Of a DNA stretch of 64,000 bases, positions 54,604-63,935 are shown in pieces (position 1 is the first letter of the stretch; every line of letters begins with the position of its first letter). The notes under the pieces are model-generated. The model was not told the origin of the DNA. It did no database searches and saw only the letters and a program-made list of their open reading frames with translations. The DNA is from Pseudomonas asplenii. GTDB taxonomy: Bacteria; Pseudomonadota; Gammaproteobacteria; Pseudomonadales; Pseudomonadaceae. Made by a program: the position numbers and the translations under genes. The stretch spans positions 124,001-188,000 of the forward strand of contig NZ_LT629777.1 in NCBI RefSeq assembly GCF_900105475.1, written 5' to 3'.

Positions 54604-56883
54604 TTACCAGCTATAGCGAATCCCGACATTCGCACCCCAGGGCTGGTCGACCTTCTCGCCCTTGCTGAAGTCCAGGTCGGCATGCACTTGCCACTTATCG
54701 CTCAAGGACACCGCGACACCGGTCCCCACTTCCACTCGCGAACCCGAGAGGTCGTTGTGGAACGTGTTGTCGTTGACCTGCACCTTGTTGTTCTTGGCGA
54801 ACTCCTGCACGAAGGCAGTGCGCAGGTACGGCTGGACCACGCGACCGTCGCCGATGTCGAAGTTGCGCCCGCCAGTCACGCCGACCTTGCCGAGCAGCGA
54901 CAGGGTACGACCGTTTTCTGCCTTCATGTCGTTACTCAGCTTGTAGTCCTTGGCCCCCACGGCCATGGCCGAAAGCTGTACCGCCGGCTCGACGAAGTAG
55001 TCGTTGTCCAGCTTGATGTGACGACCGAACTCGCCGGAAACACCCACACCCATGTTCTTGTGATTGCCCTTGGCTTTCTGGCCGTCGCTGAGCGCCACCG
55101 ACGACTTGTTGTGGAAGCTGTTGAGCTTGGCCACACCGTCGAAGTAGTAACCGCTCTGCTCGTCCAGCCAGGTGGCGTAACCACCGATATAAGTGCTGTG
55201 CACAGTACCGTGGGTACCACGACCCAGGTTCAGGTCGGACTTGCTGTAGCCGCCCATCACACCGGCCAGCCATTGCCCGTCACCGACCGGCAGGCGCCCG
55301 TCCGCACCCAGGGCAAAGCCCTGCTGGTTCTGGTCATAGGCGACACCCTTGCCGGCATCGACCTTGTGCTTGTTGCCATAGGTGCGCATCCAGCCGCCAC
55401 TTTGGCCGCCGTTGAAGCGCAACTCGCCCATGCGCGAACGCAGGGAGGTCAGCTCGCCGTACATCACGGTCGGCGCGACATTGGCCAGGGCCAGTACCGA
55501 ACGGGTGCCCGGGCTGATGACCTTGGTGTCCGGGTCCAGGTGCCAGTCTTTGCCGTCGTTATCGGCGATCAGGCTGTAGGAGTAGGTCCCGACGTCCACG
55601 CGGTCGCCCAGCAGGCTGAAGGTCGCACGACCATCGGCCGTGTGCACCACGTGCAGACGGTCCTCGGACAGCGGGTCGGCACCGCTGCTGTTGATCAGCA
55701 GTTGATGCGCGCCTTCGGAGGTGCCGGTGACGTTGAGGAAATCACCCTGCAGATGAGCGAAGTCGGCGCTCATGATAAAGGTACCGTTGCCCGCGAGGTT
55801 TTCCACGTCCAACTGGTAGAACGCGCCCAGGTCGCCGAACTTGACGTTGCCGCCGGCCATGTTCAGGTCACCGATGCTCTGGTCGTCGGTCATCACCCAG
55901 GTGGCATCGCTGTTGAGCGCCAGGCTGTCGACGTTGTCGAGGCGGCCGGTGAGCACCGAGCCATTGTTCAGGGCTACATGGGCGGTGCCGTTGACATCCT
56001 TGACCAGGTCGCCGGTCATGGACGCGCCATTGAGGCTCAGGTTCAGGGTACTGGCATCGCCCACCTGGATATTGCCGGTCAGGGCGCTGTTGCTGACGCG
56101 CATGTTGGCGTCGGCACCCTCGGCCAGTTCCAGCATGTTGCCGTTGCCGCCGATCAGGGTCGAGCCGTTGTTGACATCGATTTCGGCGGTGGTCGGGAAC
56201 GCCGGGTCAGCGACAACCCGCAGCGCGGCGCCGGTCAAACCCTCGACCCGGGTGCCGTCCAGCGTCAGGGTGGCACCCTCGTCCGTTTCAAAGTCCGGGT
56301 ACATGACAACACCGTTGGCGCTGCCGGTGATGGTGCTGTTGATCGCGGTCAGGCGTCCGCCCAACATGTCCACGCCACTGCTCTCGGCTCCCGTTCCGGT
56401 GACGCGGGAACCCTCAAGGGTCAGATCGCCATAGGCGCCGATGATGACACCCCGGGAACCACCACTGATGCTGCTGTTACGGACCACGGCAGTGGACCCG
56501 CTGTTTGGCACACCAATAAGGCTACCCAACGAAAGCCCGGCGCCATCGCGGCTGGAAACCGTGGAGTCGGTAATACTGGCATTACTGTTGAACAGTTGGA
56601 TACCCGTTTGCGTGGAGGCGGAAACACCCGCGCCACTGATATTCACGGTCGAGTTACGCGCGTTAATATCCAGGGAGCGAGCTCCATCGACGACATTCAA
56701 GGTCGCGCCATTGTTCAACTGATAACGATCAAGAAGATCGCCAGAACGAACAGTATGCTCCCGACCATCAATCACAGCGGCCTGCGCATAACTACCCAAC
56801 AGGGTAAAGGGCGCTACTGCAATAAACTTGATGGCGATGGATAATCGCGAATAGTTGAAACCTTTTTTCATATCTACACACAT
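54604..56883 (-). CDS. Autotransporter (type Va) with pertactin-like passenger
   Basis: About 759 aa. N-terminal signal peptide (MKKGFNYSRLSIAIKFIAVAPFTLLGSYAQA), a passenger of short beta-helix repeats (about 40-470: TVNISGAGVS, SITDSTVSS, TLEGSRVTG, LTAINSTITG, AHVALNNGSVLTGRLDN), a pertactin-like linker (GTFIMSADFAHLQGDFLNVTGTSEG) and a C-terminal translocator barrel of about 270 residues ending GANVGIRYSW, with the aromatic last residue needed by the Bam machinery. No protease or lipase motif is seen, so adhesion or aggregation is likelier. I favour ATG 56883 (AGAGG upstream); ATG 56871 gives a shorter signal. It is convergent with paralogue 2 and lacks the island dyad. Confidence 0.9.
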   Translation of the reverse strand: MCVDMKKGFNYSRLSIAIKFIAVAPFTLLGSYAQAAVIDGREHTVRSGDLLDRYQLNNGATLNVVDGARSLDINARNSTVNISGAGVSASTQTGIQLFNSNASITDSTVSSRDGAGLSLGSLIGVPNSGSTAVVRNSSISGGSRGVIIGAYGDLTLEGSRVTGTGAESSGVDMLGGRLTAINSTITGSANGVVMYPDFETDEGATLTLDGTRVEGLTGAALRVVADPAFPTTAEIDVNNGSTLIGGNGNMLELAEGADANMRVSNSALTGNIQVGDASTLNLSLNGASMTGDLVKDVNGTAHVALNNGSVLTGRLDNVDSLALNSDATWVMTDDQSIGDLNMAGGNVKFGDLGAFYQLDVENLAGNGTFIMSADFAHLQGDFLNVTGTSEGAHQLLINSSGADPLSEDRLHVVHTADGRATFSLLGDRVDVGTYSYSLIADNDGKDWHLDPDTKVISPGTRSVLALANVAPTVMYGELTSLRSRMGELRFNGGQSGGWMRTYGNKHKVDAGKGVAYDQNQQGFALGADGRLPVGDGQWLAGVMGGYSKSDLNLGRGTHGTVHSTYIGGYATWLDEQSGYYFDGVAKLNSFHNKSSVALSDGQKAKGNHKNMGVGVSGEFGRHIKLDNDYFVEPAVQLSAMAVGAKDYKLSNDMKAENGRTLSLLGKVGVTGGRNFDIGDGRVVQPYLRTAFVQEFAKNNKVQVNDNTFHNDLSGSRVEVGTGVAVSLSDKWQVHADLDFSKGEKVDQPWGANVGIRYSW

Positions 56884-57047
56884 TTCAAGCAAACCTCTAA
56901 CATCATGTGACGGGAATATCCCGATCCATAAAGCCGAGTATTTGGTCCCGGCTTCGAGAGGCGCTCAAACTACAGATATGAAGGCAAAGATCATGTAGGA
57001 TAATTCCTTCAACAATGAAGTAATTTCCTCAAGATCTGTCCAGATAT

Positions 57048-57083
57048 AAAAAAGGGAGCACGAGGTTCAAACCCCTTGCTCCC
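57048..57083 (-). terminator. Terminator of the 645-aa Ig-module gene
   Basis: GGGAGCA (57077-57083 complement) pairs with TGCTCCC (57054-57060 complement), followed on the minus strand by six T. Confidence 0.9.
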
Positions 57084-57104
57084 GGGTCAAACAAGGCCCT
57101 TCGT

Positions 57105-59042
57105 TCACTCGTCCAGGGTGATGCGACAGCCTTCACCGTCCAGTTCCTGTTGAAGCAGTAAGGCTTCAGCCGGGTCGGAAGTGCCACCGCCGAAGCCATC
57201 CGCCTTGATCAGCCGATAGCGAACCCTGATTTTCGACTCGAATCCGCCCAATTCGATATAGGGTGAATAGGGCACGGTCAGCAGCTCTCCGGGATGACCG
57301 GCATCACTGTGGTCCTGGGTCACCTCGATGGGGAAATCGCCTGCGGCGGCACCAATCTCGGTCTCGGTCTCAAACCCCTGTAACAGTCGCCACTCGACCA
57401 CGATCTGATCACCGACTTTTATATGGGTCCTGTCCAATATCCGAAGGGGAATTCCATTATAGGGCTGGTGCGTGCAGTTGATCAGAAACAACCCCGGCGT
57501 CAAATCTATCTTGCGCATGAAAGTGACGACTTCAAGATCGCCTATTTCAAATATATTGACGTTGACCGTTGTCCTGGGTGATTCGATTTCATTGTCGTTG
57601 ATATTGTTATTCAGTGTGTAATACACCGGGTGTGCGCCATTTTTGACGGTGTCGATCACCGTCCAGGGAACGATCAACTCGAAATGACCTCGTGTCAGGT
57701 CCGCATCGTCGACCGTATGCGCAGGAGAGAAAACCGCTTCCGTCCCCCAATACAACTGAACCTGATGACCGATCGCAACATCGTCATACAGATCGAAGGT
57801 GACGGTCGCCGGCTCGCCGATATCACCTGGCCCCAGTTCATTTTCTTCGTCCTCAGAGGAGGTCACCAGGGGTGGATCAAGGTCCGGGTTGATCGGCCCC
57901 GGATCAATCGGATTAACACCGCCGCCAGCGACCGACAGGTCCACATCCACGGAAATGGGCGGGGTGTAATCATAATTATCGCCACCGCGCACGATCTTGT
58001 AGCTCACCGGCGCAGTATATGGCGCCGTGACGCCTCCGGCCTTGAGAGTCTCCCAGGGCACATTCACCGAGGCAGGAAATGACAGCCGATCCAATGGTTT
58101 GACCAGCGAATGCCCGTTGAAGCTGACGACGATGCTGTCGCCAATCATGGCGTTGTCGTAACGATCGATCTCGACCGTGACACCTATCTGCGCATCCTTG
58201 AGATCGATGGGCGCCAGGGGGACCCGAGGCGGCTGCAGATTGGAAGGCACCGGGTCGATGACCACCCGCAAAGGGTAGGGTTTGGCAGGTTTACTGTCAT
58301 TACCGGCCCGATCCCATAATTTGTAGGTCAGGTATTTTTCACCGTCCTGTTGGGCAACGATGGCGGTGGCCGGGATCGTGAAGGAGAAGGCCGTGCCATC
58401 GCCCGGCAAGTCCCCCCGGGCAATCGGCTGGGTATCGAAGTAACTCCAGAAGAACTCGTACCAGTCACCCGGATGGGGATCCGAATAGGGAGGAATCGTG
58501 ACTTCCACCCCCCCATGGTCATCCAGGTAGTCGCCGGTGAGCAGATCGCCGACCTCTGCGGGCAACTCCACGGCTTTGGGCTCACTCAGGGTATTGGGAT
58601 CGTACAGGTCGACGGTGAAACTGACCGGTTCCGCGATCCCGTATTGTATGCCTGAAGTCTGAACTTCATAGTGCAACTTTTTCAGACCATCCGCCCCCAG
58701 CAGGCTTTTCGGAATGCTCAGCTTCATGGGAAATTTGCCGGCCAACGGCTTATCCACCCTGATGATCGGGTCCAGCGTCACGTTGCCAAGCTTGATCGTC
58801 AAATAGTCCGGTCCCGGCACGTTGTTGCCGACCCACTGCGGAATATCGTACATCAGTCCGTTGCTGTTCAATTCTGCCCGACTGATAAGCCCCGGTTGAC
58901 CGCCGGGCACATCAGGCAGCAAATTGGTCAGGGTTACCGGGGCGATCTCCACTTCCTCACGGGTACTGGCCCCGGTGTTTCTTGCGGTCAAGTACTGCGC
59001 CCGTTGGCGCTCTGCTTCAAAATGTTTTTTGGTGGTACGCAT
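57105..59042 (-). CDS. Five-module Ig-like island protein (645 aa)
   Basis: No signal peptide; starts MRTTKKHFEAERQRAQYLTARN, a charged probably helical segment. Five Ig-like modules follow: near 70-150, 185-270 (with the loop LWDRAGNDSKPAKPYPL), 285-375, 410-500 (VTFDLYDDVAIGHQVQLYWG) and 525-640. A low-complexity GGGVNPIDPGPINPDLDPP linker precedes module 4. The last module carries INCTHQP and the chain ends EGCRITLDE; the two cysteines could form a disulfide. GGGAG lies 9 bases before ATG 59042. Collinear with the 658-aa gene upstream, its diverged paralogue. Function unknown. Confidence 0.75.
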   Translation of the reverse strand: MRTTKKHFEAERQRAQYLTARNTGASTREEVEIAPVTLTNLLPDVPGGQPGLISRAELNSNGLMYDIPQWVGNNVPGPDYLTIKLGNVTLDPIIRVDKPLAGKFPMKLSIPKSLLGADGLKKLHYEVQTSGIQYGIAEPVSFTVDLYDPNTLSEPKAVELPAEVGDLLTGDYLDDHGGVEVTIPPYSDPHPGDWYEFFWSYFDTQPIARGDLPGDGTAFSFTIPATAIVAQQDGEKYLTYKLWDRAGNDSKPAKPYPLRVVIDPVPSNLQPPRVPLAPIDLKDAQIGVTVEIDRYDNAMIGDSIVVSFNGHSLVKPLDRLSFPASVNVPWETLKAGGVTAPYTAPVSYKIVRGGDNYDYTPPISVDVDLSVAGGGVNPIDPGPINPDLDPPLVTSSEDEENELGPGDIGEPATVTFDLYDDVAIGHQVQLYWGTEAVFSPAHTVDDADLTRGHFELIVPWTVIDTVKNGAHPVYYTLNNNINDNEIESPRTTVNVNIFEIGDLEVVTFMRKIDLTPGLFLINCTHQPYNGIPLRILDRTHIKVGDQIVVEWRLLQGFETETEIGAAAGDFPIEVTQDHSDAGHPGELLTVPYSPYIELGGFESKIRVRYRLIKADGFGGGTSDPAEALLLQQELDGEGCRITLDE

Positions 59043-59192
59043 GCTGATGAACTCCCTCGCGGTAACGGAACACTCACCCTTGTGTGCAGGTGAACATGTT
59101 TTGCGGCCTTTACCACCGGCAGCCCGAAAAGGGCCCACCGCCGTACGTCGATCAAGGTGAATTCATTAGAGGGGAAATCCGTACCTCGCGCA

Positions 59193-59212
59193 TCCTGTCA
59201 GTTCTGACAGGT
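59193..59212 (-). promoter_or_regulatory. Island dyad 5, upstream of the 645-aa gene
   Basis: TCCTGTCAGTTCTGACAGGT holds an 18-bp dyad that is perfect but for the central pair, the longest of the six. It differs from the P. aeruginosa lasB OP1 lux-type box, as I recall it, mainly by one symmetric base pair. 152 bases before ATG 59042; a TAATGA hexamer lies 26 bases downstream. Confidence 0.82.
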
Positions 59213-59396
59213 GCCAGAATCGGAAAACTGTGCATCGCGGGAAAAAACCGGAAAAGTGTTTTTTTTAAAACGCGTGATGCTCAGCAGACCCGGCGGCTAT
59301 TTCAAAACAAACTAACAACCCCTCTACGAGAATGAAAAACGAAAGGGCATGGCGCCCTCTCGTCTACTCGCTTCGCTGATGCTCAAGGCCGGTGCG

Positions 59397-61373
59397 CTAT
59401 TCCCCCAGGCATCGTTTTCCTGATGCAAGAATCAATGAGACCGCCACCATTCTCATCTTCGACTCGCCGCCCGTGCCATCTGTTTTACTCAGGGTGTAAT
59501 AGACCACCGCAGATCCATTCTGTGGCGTAACCAGCCCGGGAAGCGTGATCAACGGGTTGAACGGCAGGACGGTGATCACCACACCATTGCGGGCCTCTTC
59601 CTCACTCAGTACATGAGGAAATCGCTCCTCCGAGCCCGGAATGGCTGGCCCCGAGCCGTTGGTCGAGCTGTGGCCCCCCCAGAACAGGGTGACGGTGTCG
59701 TTTTCAGCAAAACGCGGATCGCCGGGAATCTGCACTCGGACCCCCTCCCAGGGAGGCGGCATGGTGTGGCAATTGATCTTGCCCTGAACCGCATCGATGA
59801 AGCTCGGCGCCACCAGGTCTTCGATCCGGGTAATGGTCACCTGAACAGGTGTATCGCGGGAACGTTGCCGATTGACGCCATTATCGGTCCAGTAATACAC
59901 CGGCAAGCGGGGATGGCTGCCAACTCCCTCGACAATGGGCCATGGCACGTAGAGTTCGAGCAACTGTCCGCCGATATCCCCGGCCTTGACCGTGTAAGTG
60001 ACGGCCAGGGCCGAATCGCTACCCCACATCAACTCAAGGGTTTCGCCCACCTGGGGATCATCGAACAGAAGCACCTCCACCCTCAGGTGCCGATTGCTAT
60101 CGGCCGAGGTGACGATATCGTCGCCGGTCACCCCCTTGACCGTGACAGGGTCAAGCAACCGATTGATCGGATCAGGCCCTTCCGGGTTCGGGCCCGCGAC
60201 CGTCAGGTCGACCATGAAGAATGCCGAAGGTGAGTTCTCGGGGGGCAGCGAGCCCTTCTGGTATCTGTAGTAGATTCGTGTCGACGTGGGTGCCGCAAAG
60301 CCTCCAGAGGAAACGATCTGCCAACTGACGTCACGAGGAATCGGCCAGAGGTTGACATCCTCCAACAAAAAAGACGGCATCGCATGGGTGTTCCAATAGG
60401 GCATTACCCCGTCGCCCGCCTGCGCGCCATCAATGAACGGTATGTTCATGACCACGCCGGCGCGAACATCGGCCAGATCGATCAGGTCATCACTCGCCAG
60501 AGGTACCCTGGGTTTCTCCAGATCTCCCGGCATCTGCGCCGTCAGGACTTCAACCTTGGTCGGATCGGAGAAACCCCCGAGGTTACCGGCACGATCCTTC
60601 AAGCGATAGCTGGCATAACGCACGCCGGGACCGCTTTTGCGGATGACGGATTCGGGAATCGTGTACTCGACGGGCTGCCCCTGGGCGTGATCGAAGGTGA
60701 TCGACAGAGTTCCAGCCTCGTCCTCATCTGCAGTCAGTCGCCGAGGCGTTTTCGACCAGTAGTAAATCACCTGGTCTTCCATCAACAGATCAGGCCATCG
60801 ATCGACGGTGGTCGGCGCACCACCATGGGTATTGAGGTACTCGTCGGTCAGCCCGTCACGCTCCACCTCATTCTCGAAATGCAATGGAGGCCCGGAGTTA
60901 TCCTGATTCGGCGCGGTTTGATCGACATTGATAAAGGTCGGATCCGAAGTCGCGGTGCCCACCGCCGGGCTGGTCACTCGGTAGCGGATGACCCGAAAGC
61001 CGGGCTGGGTCAGGTAGTTGACAGGGATAGTGCGGGTATAGGGGAACAGCTGGTCTGGATCGTAGGGCCCTTGTATTTCGTATTTGGCGGCCGTCTCACT
61101 GCCCCATAACAGCTCGACCGTGGTCACGACGGGCAGATGGGCCTGATGACCCGCCCAGACTTTCTCGATCGTGACCTGCAGGTCCTCGAGCTGGGCACTC
61201 AGCGGAATCGTCAGTGCGGTTTCGTCAAACAGCAGTGGCAAGGCGGCGGGTATGTGCGGTTCGTCCAATTCAAGGATTCCAGGGTCGGGGGCACTGGGCA
61301 GCGACGTGTCCTGAGGCGGGTCAGCGATGGATAACCTGGATTTTCCTTTGGGTTCAGCCTTGGCTTTGGCCAT
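59397..61373 (-). CDS. Five-module Ig-like island protein (658 aa)
   Basis: No signal peptide; starts MAKAKAEPKGKSRLSIADPP, a lysine-rich leader. Five modules in the same order as the 645-aa protein: near 55-165, 190-290 (LKDRAGNLGGFSDP loop), 305-400, 430-520 (LRVEVLLFDDPQVGETLELMWG) and 545-650. Module 4 follows a GPNPEGPDPINRLLDP linker, matching its paralogue. The last module has INCHTMPPP and the chain ends GKRCLGE, again two cysteines. GAGGAG is 7 bases before ATG 61373. A possible weak terminator (AGGGC-GCCAT-GCCCT, 59345-59360) lies beyond the stop. Function unknown. Confidence 0.75.
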   Translation of the reverse strand: MAKAKAEPKGKSRLSIADPPQDTSLPSAPDPGILELDEPHIPAALPLLFDETALTIPLSAQLEDLQVTIEKVWAGHQAHLPVVTTVELLWGSETAAKYEIQGPYDPDQLFPYTRTIPVNYLTQPGFRVIRYRVTSPAVGTATSDPTFINVDQTAPNQDNSGPPLHFENEVERDGLTDEYLNTHGGAPTTVDRWPDLLMEDQVIYYWSKTPRRLTADEDEAGTLSITFDHAQGQPVEYTIPESVIRKSGPGVRYASYRLKDRAGNLGGFSDPTKVEVLTAQMPGDLEKPRVPLASDDLIDLADVRAGVVMNIPFIDGAQAGDGVMPYWNTHAMPSFLLEDVNLWPIPRDVSWQIVSSGGFAAPTSTRIYYRYQKGSLPPENSPSAFFMVDLTVAGPNPEGPDPINRLLDPVTVKGVTGDDIVTSADSNRHLRVEVLLFDDPQVGETLELMWGSDSALAVTYTVKAGDIGGQLLELYVPWPIVEGVGSHPRLPVYYWTDNGVNRQRSRDTPVQVTITRIEDLVAPSFIDAVQGKINCHTMPPPWEGVRVQIPGDPRFAENDTVTLFWGGHSSTNGSGPAIPGSEERFPHVLSEEEARNGVVITVLPFNPLITLPGLVTPQNGSAVVYYTLSKTDGTGGESKMRMVAVSLILASGKRCLGE

Positions 61374-61485
61374 TTGTCTTCTCCTCGAACAATGATCAAC
61401 GAGCGGCCGTTGACCACCGGGTTGGCGCATGACCAACCGACAAGGCCGTGAAACACATTTAATGCGCAAAGCCGTGCGACGGGTA

Positions 61486-61501
61486 CTGTCAGAAATGACA
61501 G
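61486..61501 (-). promoter_or_regulatory. Island dyad 6, upstream of the 658-aa gene
   Basis: CTGTCAGAAATGACAG, identical to dyad 2, 112 bases before ATG 61373; a TTAAAT stretch lies about 24 bases downstream. Confidence 0.82.
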
Positions 61502-61521
61502 GTCGCAGGGCCTTACGTCTG

Positions 61522-61547
61522 AAAAATCAGCCCCTGGGTAGCAGGGG
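61522..61547 (-). terminator. Terminator of ung
   Basis: Minus strand CCCCTG-CTACC-CAGGGG followed by CTGATTTTTC. It marks the right edge of the island. Confidence 0.85.
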
Positions 61548-61589
61548 CCGGGGTGTTCTGGCGGGGGGCGTTGGCGAGTTCGGGCCGTG

Positions 61590-62282
61590 TCAGAGTGGCG
61601 GCAAGGCCCACTCGATCGGCGCCAGGCCGTTCTGTTCGAGAAACTTGTTGGTGCGGCTGAAATGCCCGCAACCGATAAAGCCGCGATAGGCCGACAGCGG
61701 CGACGGGTGCACCGACTTGAGCACCAGGTGCTTGGTCGCGTCGATCAGTTTCTGCTTGCCCTGGGCATGGGCGCCCCACAGCAGGAACACCAGCTTGTCC
61801 TGACGCTCGCTGACCACTTCGATGATCCGGTCGGTGAAGAACTGCCAGCCGCGGTTGGCATGAGAGGCGGCATTGCCCCGCTCGACGGTCATGGTGGTGT
61901 TGAGCAACAGCACGCCCTGCTCGGCCCAGCTTTGCAGGTAACCGTGGTTGGGGATGTCGATGTTCAGGTCGCGCTGCAATTCCTTGTAGATATTGACCAG
62001 CGATGGCGGCGTCGGTACGCCCGGCTGCACCGAAAAGCACAGGCCATGGGCCTGGCCGGGACCGTGGTAGGGATCCTGGCCGAGGATCACCACTTTCACC
62101 TGGTCCAGCGGCGTGGTGTTCAGCGCATTGAAGATCAAGGGACCGGGCGGATAGATCTGCTTGCCCGCCGCATGCTCCTGGCGCAGAAATTCCCGCAACT
62201 CGTTCATGTAGGGTTTGTCGAACTCTTCACGCAGCGCGTGTTTCCAGCTCGGTTCGAGTTTGATGCGGTCGTCGTCGGTCAT
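61590..62282 (-). CDS. ung: Uracil-DNA glycosylase
   Basis: A 230-aa family 1 enzyme that removes uracil from DNA. The catalytic water-activating loop [18 protein letters not shown], the uracil-binding LLLNTTMTV and the DNA-intercalating [11 protein letters not shown] are all present. ATG 62282 and the length are standard. In P. aeruginosa this gene neighbours the AbrB-type gene found here at 41-42 kb. Confidence 0.98.
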   Translation of the reverse strand: MTDDDRIKLEPSWKHALREEFDKPYMNELREFLRQEHAAGKQIYPPGPLIFNALNTTPLDQVKVVILGQDPYHGPGQAHGLCFSVQPGVPTPPSLVNIYKELQRDLNIDIPNHGYLQSWAEQGVLLLNTTMTVERGNAASHANRGWQFFTDRIIEVVSERQDKLVFLLWGAHAQGKQKLIDATKHLVLKSVHPSPLSAYRGFIGCGHFSRTNKFLEQNGLAPIEWALPPL

Positions 62283-62419
62283 GGCCTGCAGGTGTCCGGA
62301 AATAACAATGGGCGGACACTAGGGAAAGCCCACCGCGCTTGTCAATTGATCCGAGGCATTACCGGCAGTTTCCCACACAGGGATCATACTGAGCATTCAA
62401 CCCGCAGTCAGAGGTCGCG

Positions 62420-63532
62420 ATGAACCTGCTTTTCGAAGAACTCATCAGCAGCGATGGCGCACGCATCGGCATCGCCAGCCTGAATGCCGAACATACCCTC
62501 AATGCCCTGTCCCTGCCGATGATCACCGCCCTGCACGAACGACTCGATGCCTGGGCCAGAGACCCTCATATCGTCTGTGTGCTGTTGCGCGGCAATGGCG
62601 CCAAGGCCTTCTGTGCCGGAGGCGAAGTGCGCAGCCTGGCCGAAGCCTGCCGCGCCCGGCCCGGGGAAGTACCGGCGTTGGCCGCGGACTTTTTCGCTGC
62701 CGAATACCGTCTCGATCATGCCCTGCACACCTACCCCAAACCATTGATCTGCTGGGGGCATGGTTATGTGCTGGGCGGTGGGATGGGCCTGCTGCAAGGT
62801 GCCAGTATCCGGATCGTCACGCCGGGCAGCCAGTTGGCGATGCCGGAAATCGGCATCGGCCTGTATCCGGATGTCGGTGCCAGTTGGTTCCTCTCGCGCC
62901 TGCCCGGCAAGCTGGGGCTTTTCCTCGGCCTGACCGGTGCCCGGATGAACGCCCGCGATGCGGTCGACCTCGGCCTGGCCGACCGCATCCTGCACGACGC
63001 GCAGCAGGATGAACTGATCGACGGCCTGCTGCAGCTCAACTGGCAGGAACCCCCGGCGCTGCAACTCAACAGCCTGCTCAGGGCATTGGAACATCAGGCC
63101 CGCGAGCTGCGTCCGGCGGCGCAGTGGATGCCGCGTCGGGAGCGGATTGATGAACTGCTGGATGTCGCTGATGTGGCCTGTGCCTGGAAGGGGTTGGTGC
63201 AGCACACCGAGGATGCCGACAGCCTGCTGGCCCAGGCGGCAAAGAACCTGCGGGACGGCTGCCCGCTGACCGCTCACCTGGTCTGGGAACAGCTCGCCCG
63301 GGCGCGCTACCTGTCGCTGACCGAGGTGTTCCAGATGGAATACACGTTGAGCCTGAACTGCTGCCGTCACCCGGAATTCAGCGAGGGCGTGCGCGCCCGG
63401 TTGATCGACAAGGACCAGCAGCCGCGCTGGCACTGGCCGGATGTGACGAGCATGCCACGGGCGGTGGTCGAGGCACATTTCCACAAGGCCTGGGAAGGGC
63501 GCCATCCACTGGCGGACCTCTCCAATTACTGA
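62420..63532 (+). CDS. Enoyl-CoA hydratase/isomerase family protein (3-hydroxyisobutyryl-CoA hydrolase-like)
   Basis: A 370-aa crotonase-fold enzyme. The oxyanion-hole segments are AKAFCAGGEVRSL and CWGHGYVLGGGMGLL; AMPEIGIGLYPDVGASWFLSRLPG and LGLTGARMNARDAVDLGLAD are the sub-family signature of 3-hydroxyisobutyryl-CoA hydrolases, which are longer than plain enoyl-CoA hydratases, as this one is. True substrate uncertain. Divergent from ung; ATG 62420 follows AGAGGTCGCG. Confidence 0.9.
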   Translation: MNLLFEELISSDGARIGIASLNAEHTLNALSLPMITALHERLDAWARDPHIVCVLLRGNGAKAFCAGGEVRSLAEACRARPGEVPALAADFFAAEYRLDHALHTYPKPLICWGHGYVLGGGMGLLQGASIRIVTPGSQLAMPEIGIGLYPDVGASWFLSRLPGKLGLFLGLTGARMNARDAVDLGLADRILHDAQQDELIDGLLQLNWQEPPALQLNSLLRALEHQARELRPAAQWMPRRERIDELLDVADVACAWKGLVQHTEDADSLLAQAAKNLRDGCPLTAHLVWEQLARARYLSLTEVFQMEYTLSLNCCRHPEFSEGVRARLIDKDQQPRWHWPDVTSMPRAVVEAHFHKAWEGRHPLADLSNY

Positions 63533-63572
63533 GGGGGAGTGGCAGGTCTTGTGTCTCGCCACACTGTGTTGT

Positions 63573-63935
63573 CTAGTGGCCACGGCCTCCACCACGCCCG
63601 TCATGGCCACCGTTGTGACCATGACCGCCGTTGCCACCGTGCTCGCCCCAGCCTTGCCAGTTAGGCTGCCCCCAGCCCCGGTTCGGATAAGGGCGTGGCG
63701 GCGGAGCGTAATAGCGCGGCGCCGGCGCCGAGTAGTAACGCGGCTGCGGTGCGTAGTAACGAGGTTGCGGGGCGTAGTAGTAGTCGCGCCGGTAATAGGA
63801 ACCGCCGCCGTAATAGACCGGAGCCGGTGAGGTGTAGACGTCGGAACGGTAATAGCTCCCACCGCCCTCGTAATAAGGCGCACACGCGGAGAGAGTCAAA
63901 GCCAGGCTTGCCGTGAGAAGAAGTCGAAGGGACAT
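63573..63935 (-). CDS. Small Tyr/Pro/Gly-rich lipoprotein
   Basis: A 120-aa predicted outer-membrane or periplasmic lipoprotein. The signal MSLRLLLTASLALTLSAC has a lipobox ending at Cys18. The mature part is a run of YYAPQPR-type repeats (about 55-80) and a His/Gly-rich tail (GGHGHNGGHDGRGGGRGH), low complexity throughout. AGGAGG lies just before ATG 63935. No function known; the His-rich tail might bind metal. Confidence 0.8.
   Translation of the reverse strand: MSLRLLLTASLALTLSACAPYYEGGGSYYRSDVYTSPAPVYYGGGSYYRRDYYYAPQPRYYAPQPRYYSAPAPRYYAPPPRPYPNRGWGQPNWQGWGEHGGNGGHGHNGGHDGRGGGRGH

Noticed and set aside
54682..56844. 720-aa plus-strand open frame opposite the autotransporter
   Set aside because: Low-complexity His/Val/Gly-rich translation; it is the complement of the beta-helix repeats.
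42192..61373. Type I secretion or LapA-like adhesin reading of the Ig-module genes
   Set aside because: No RTX repeats, no retention module at the N-terminus, no ABC transporter or LapD/LapG homologue nearby.
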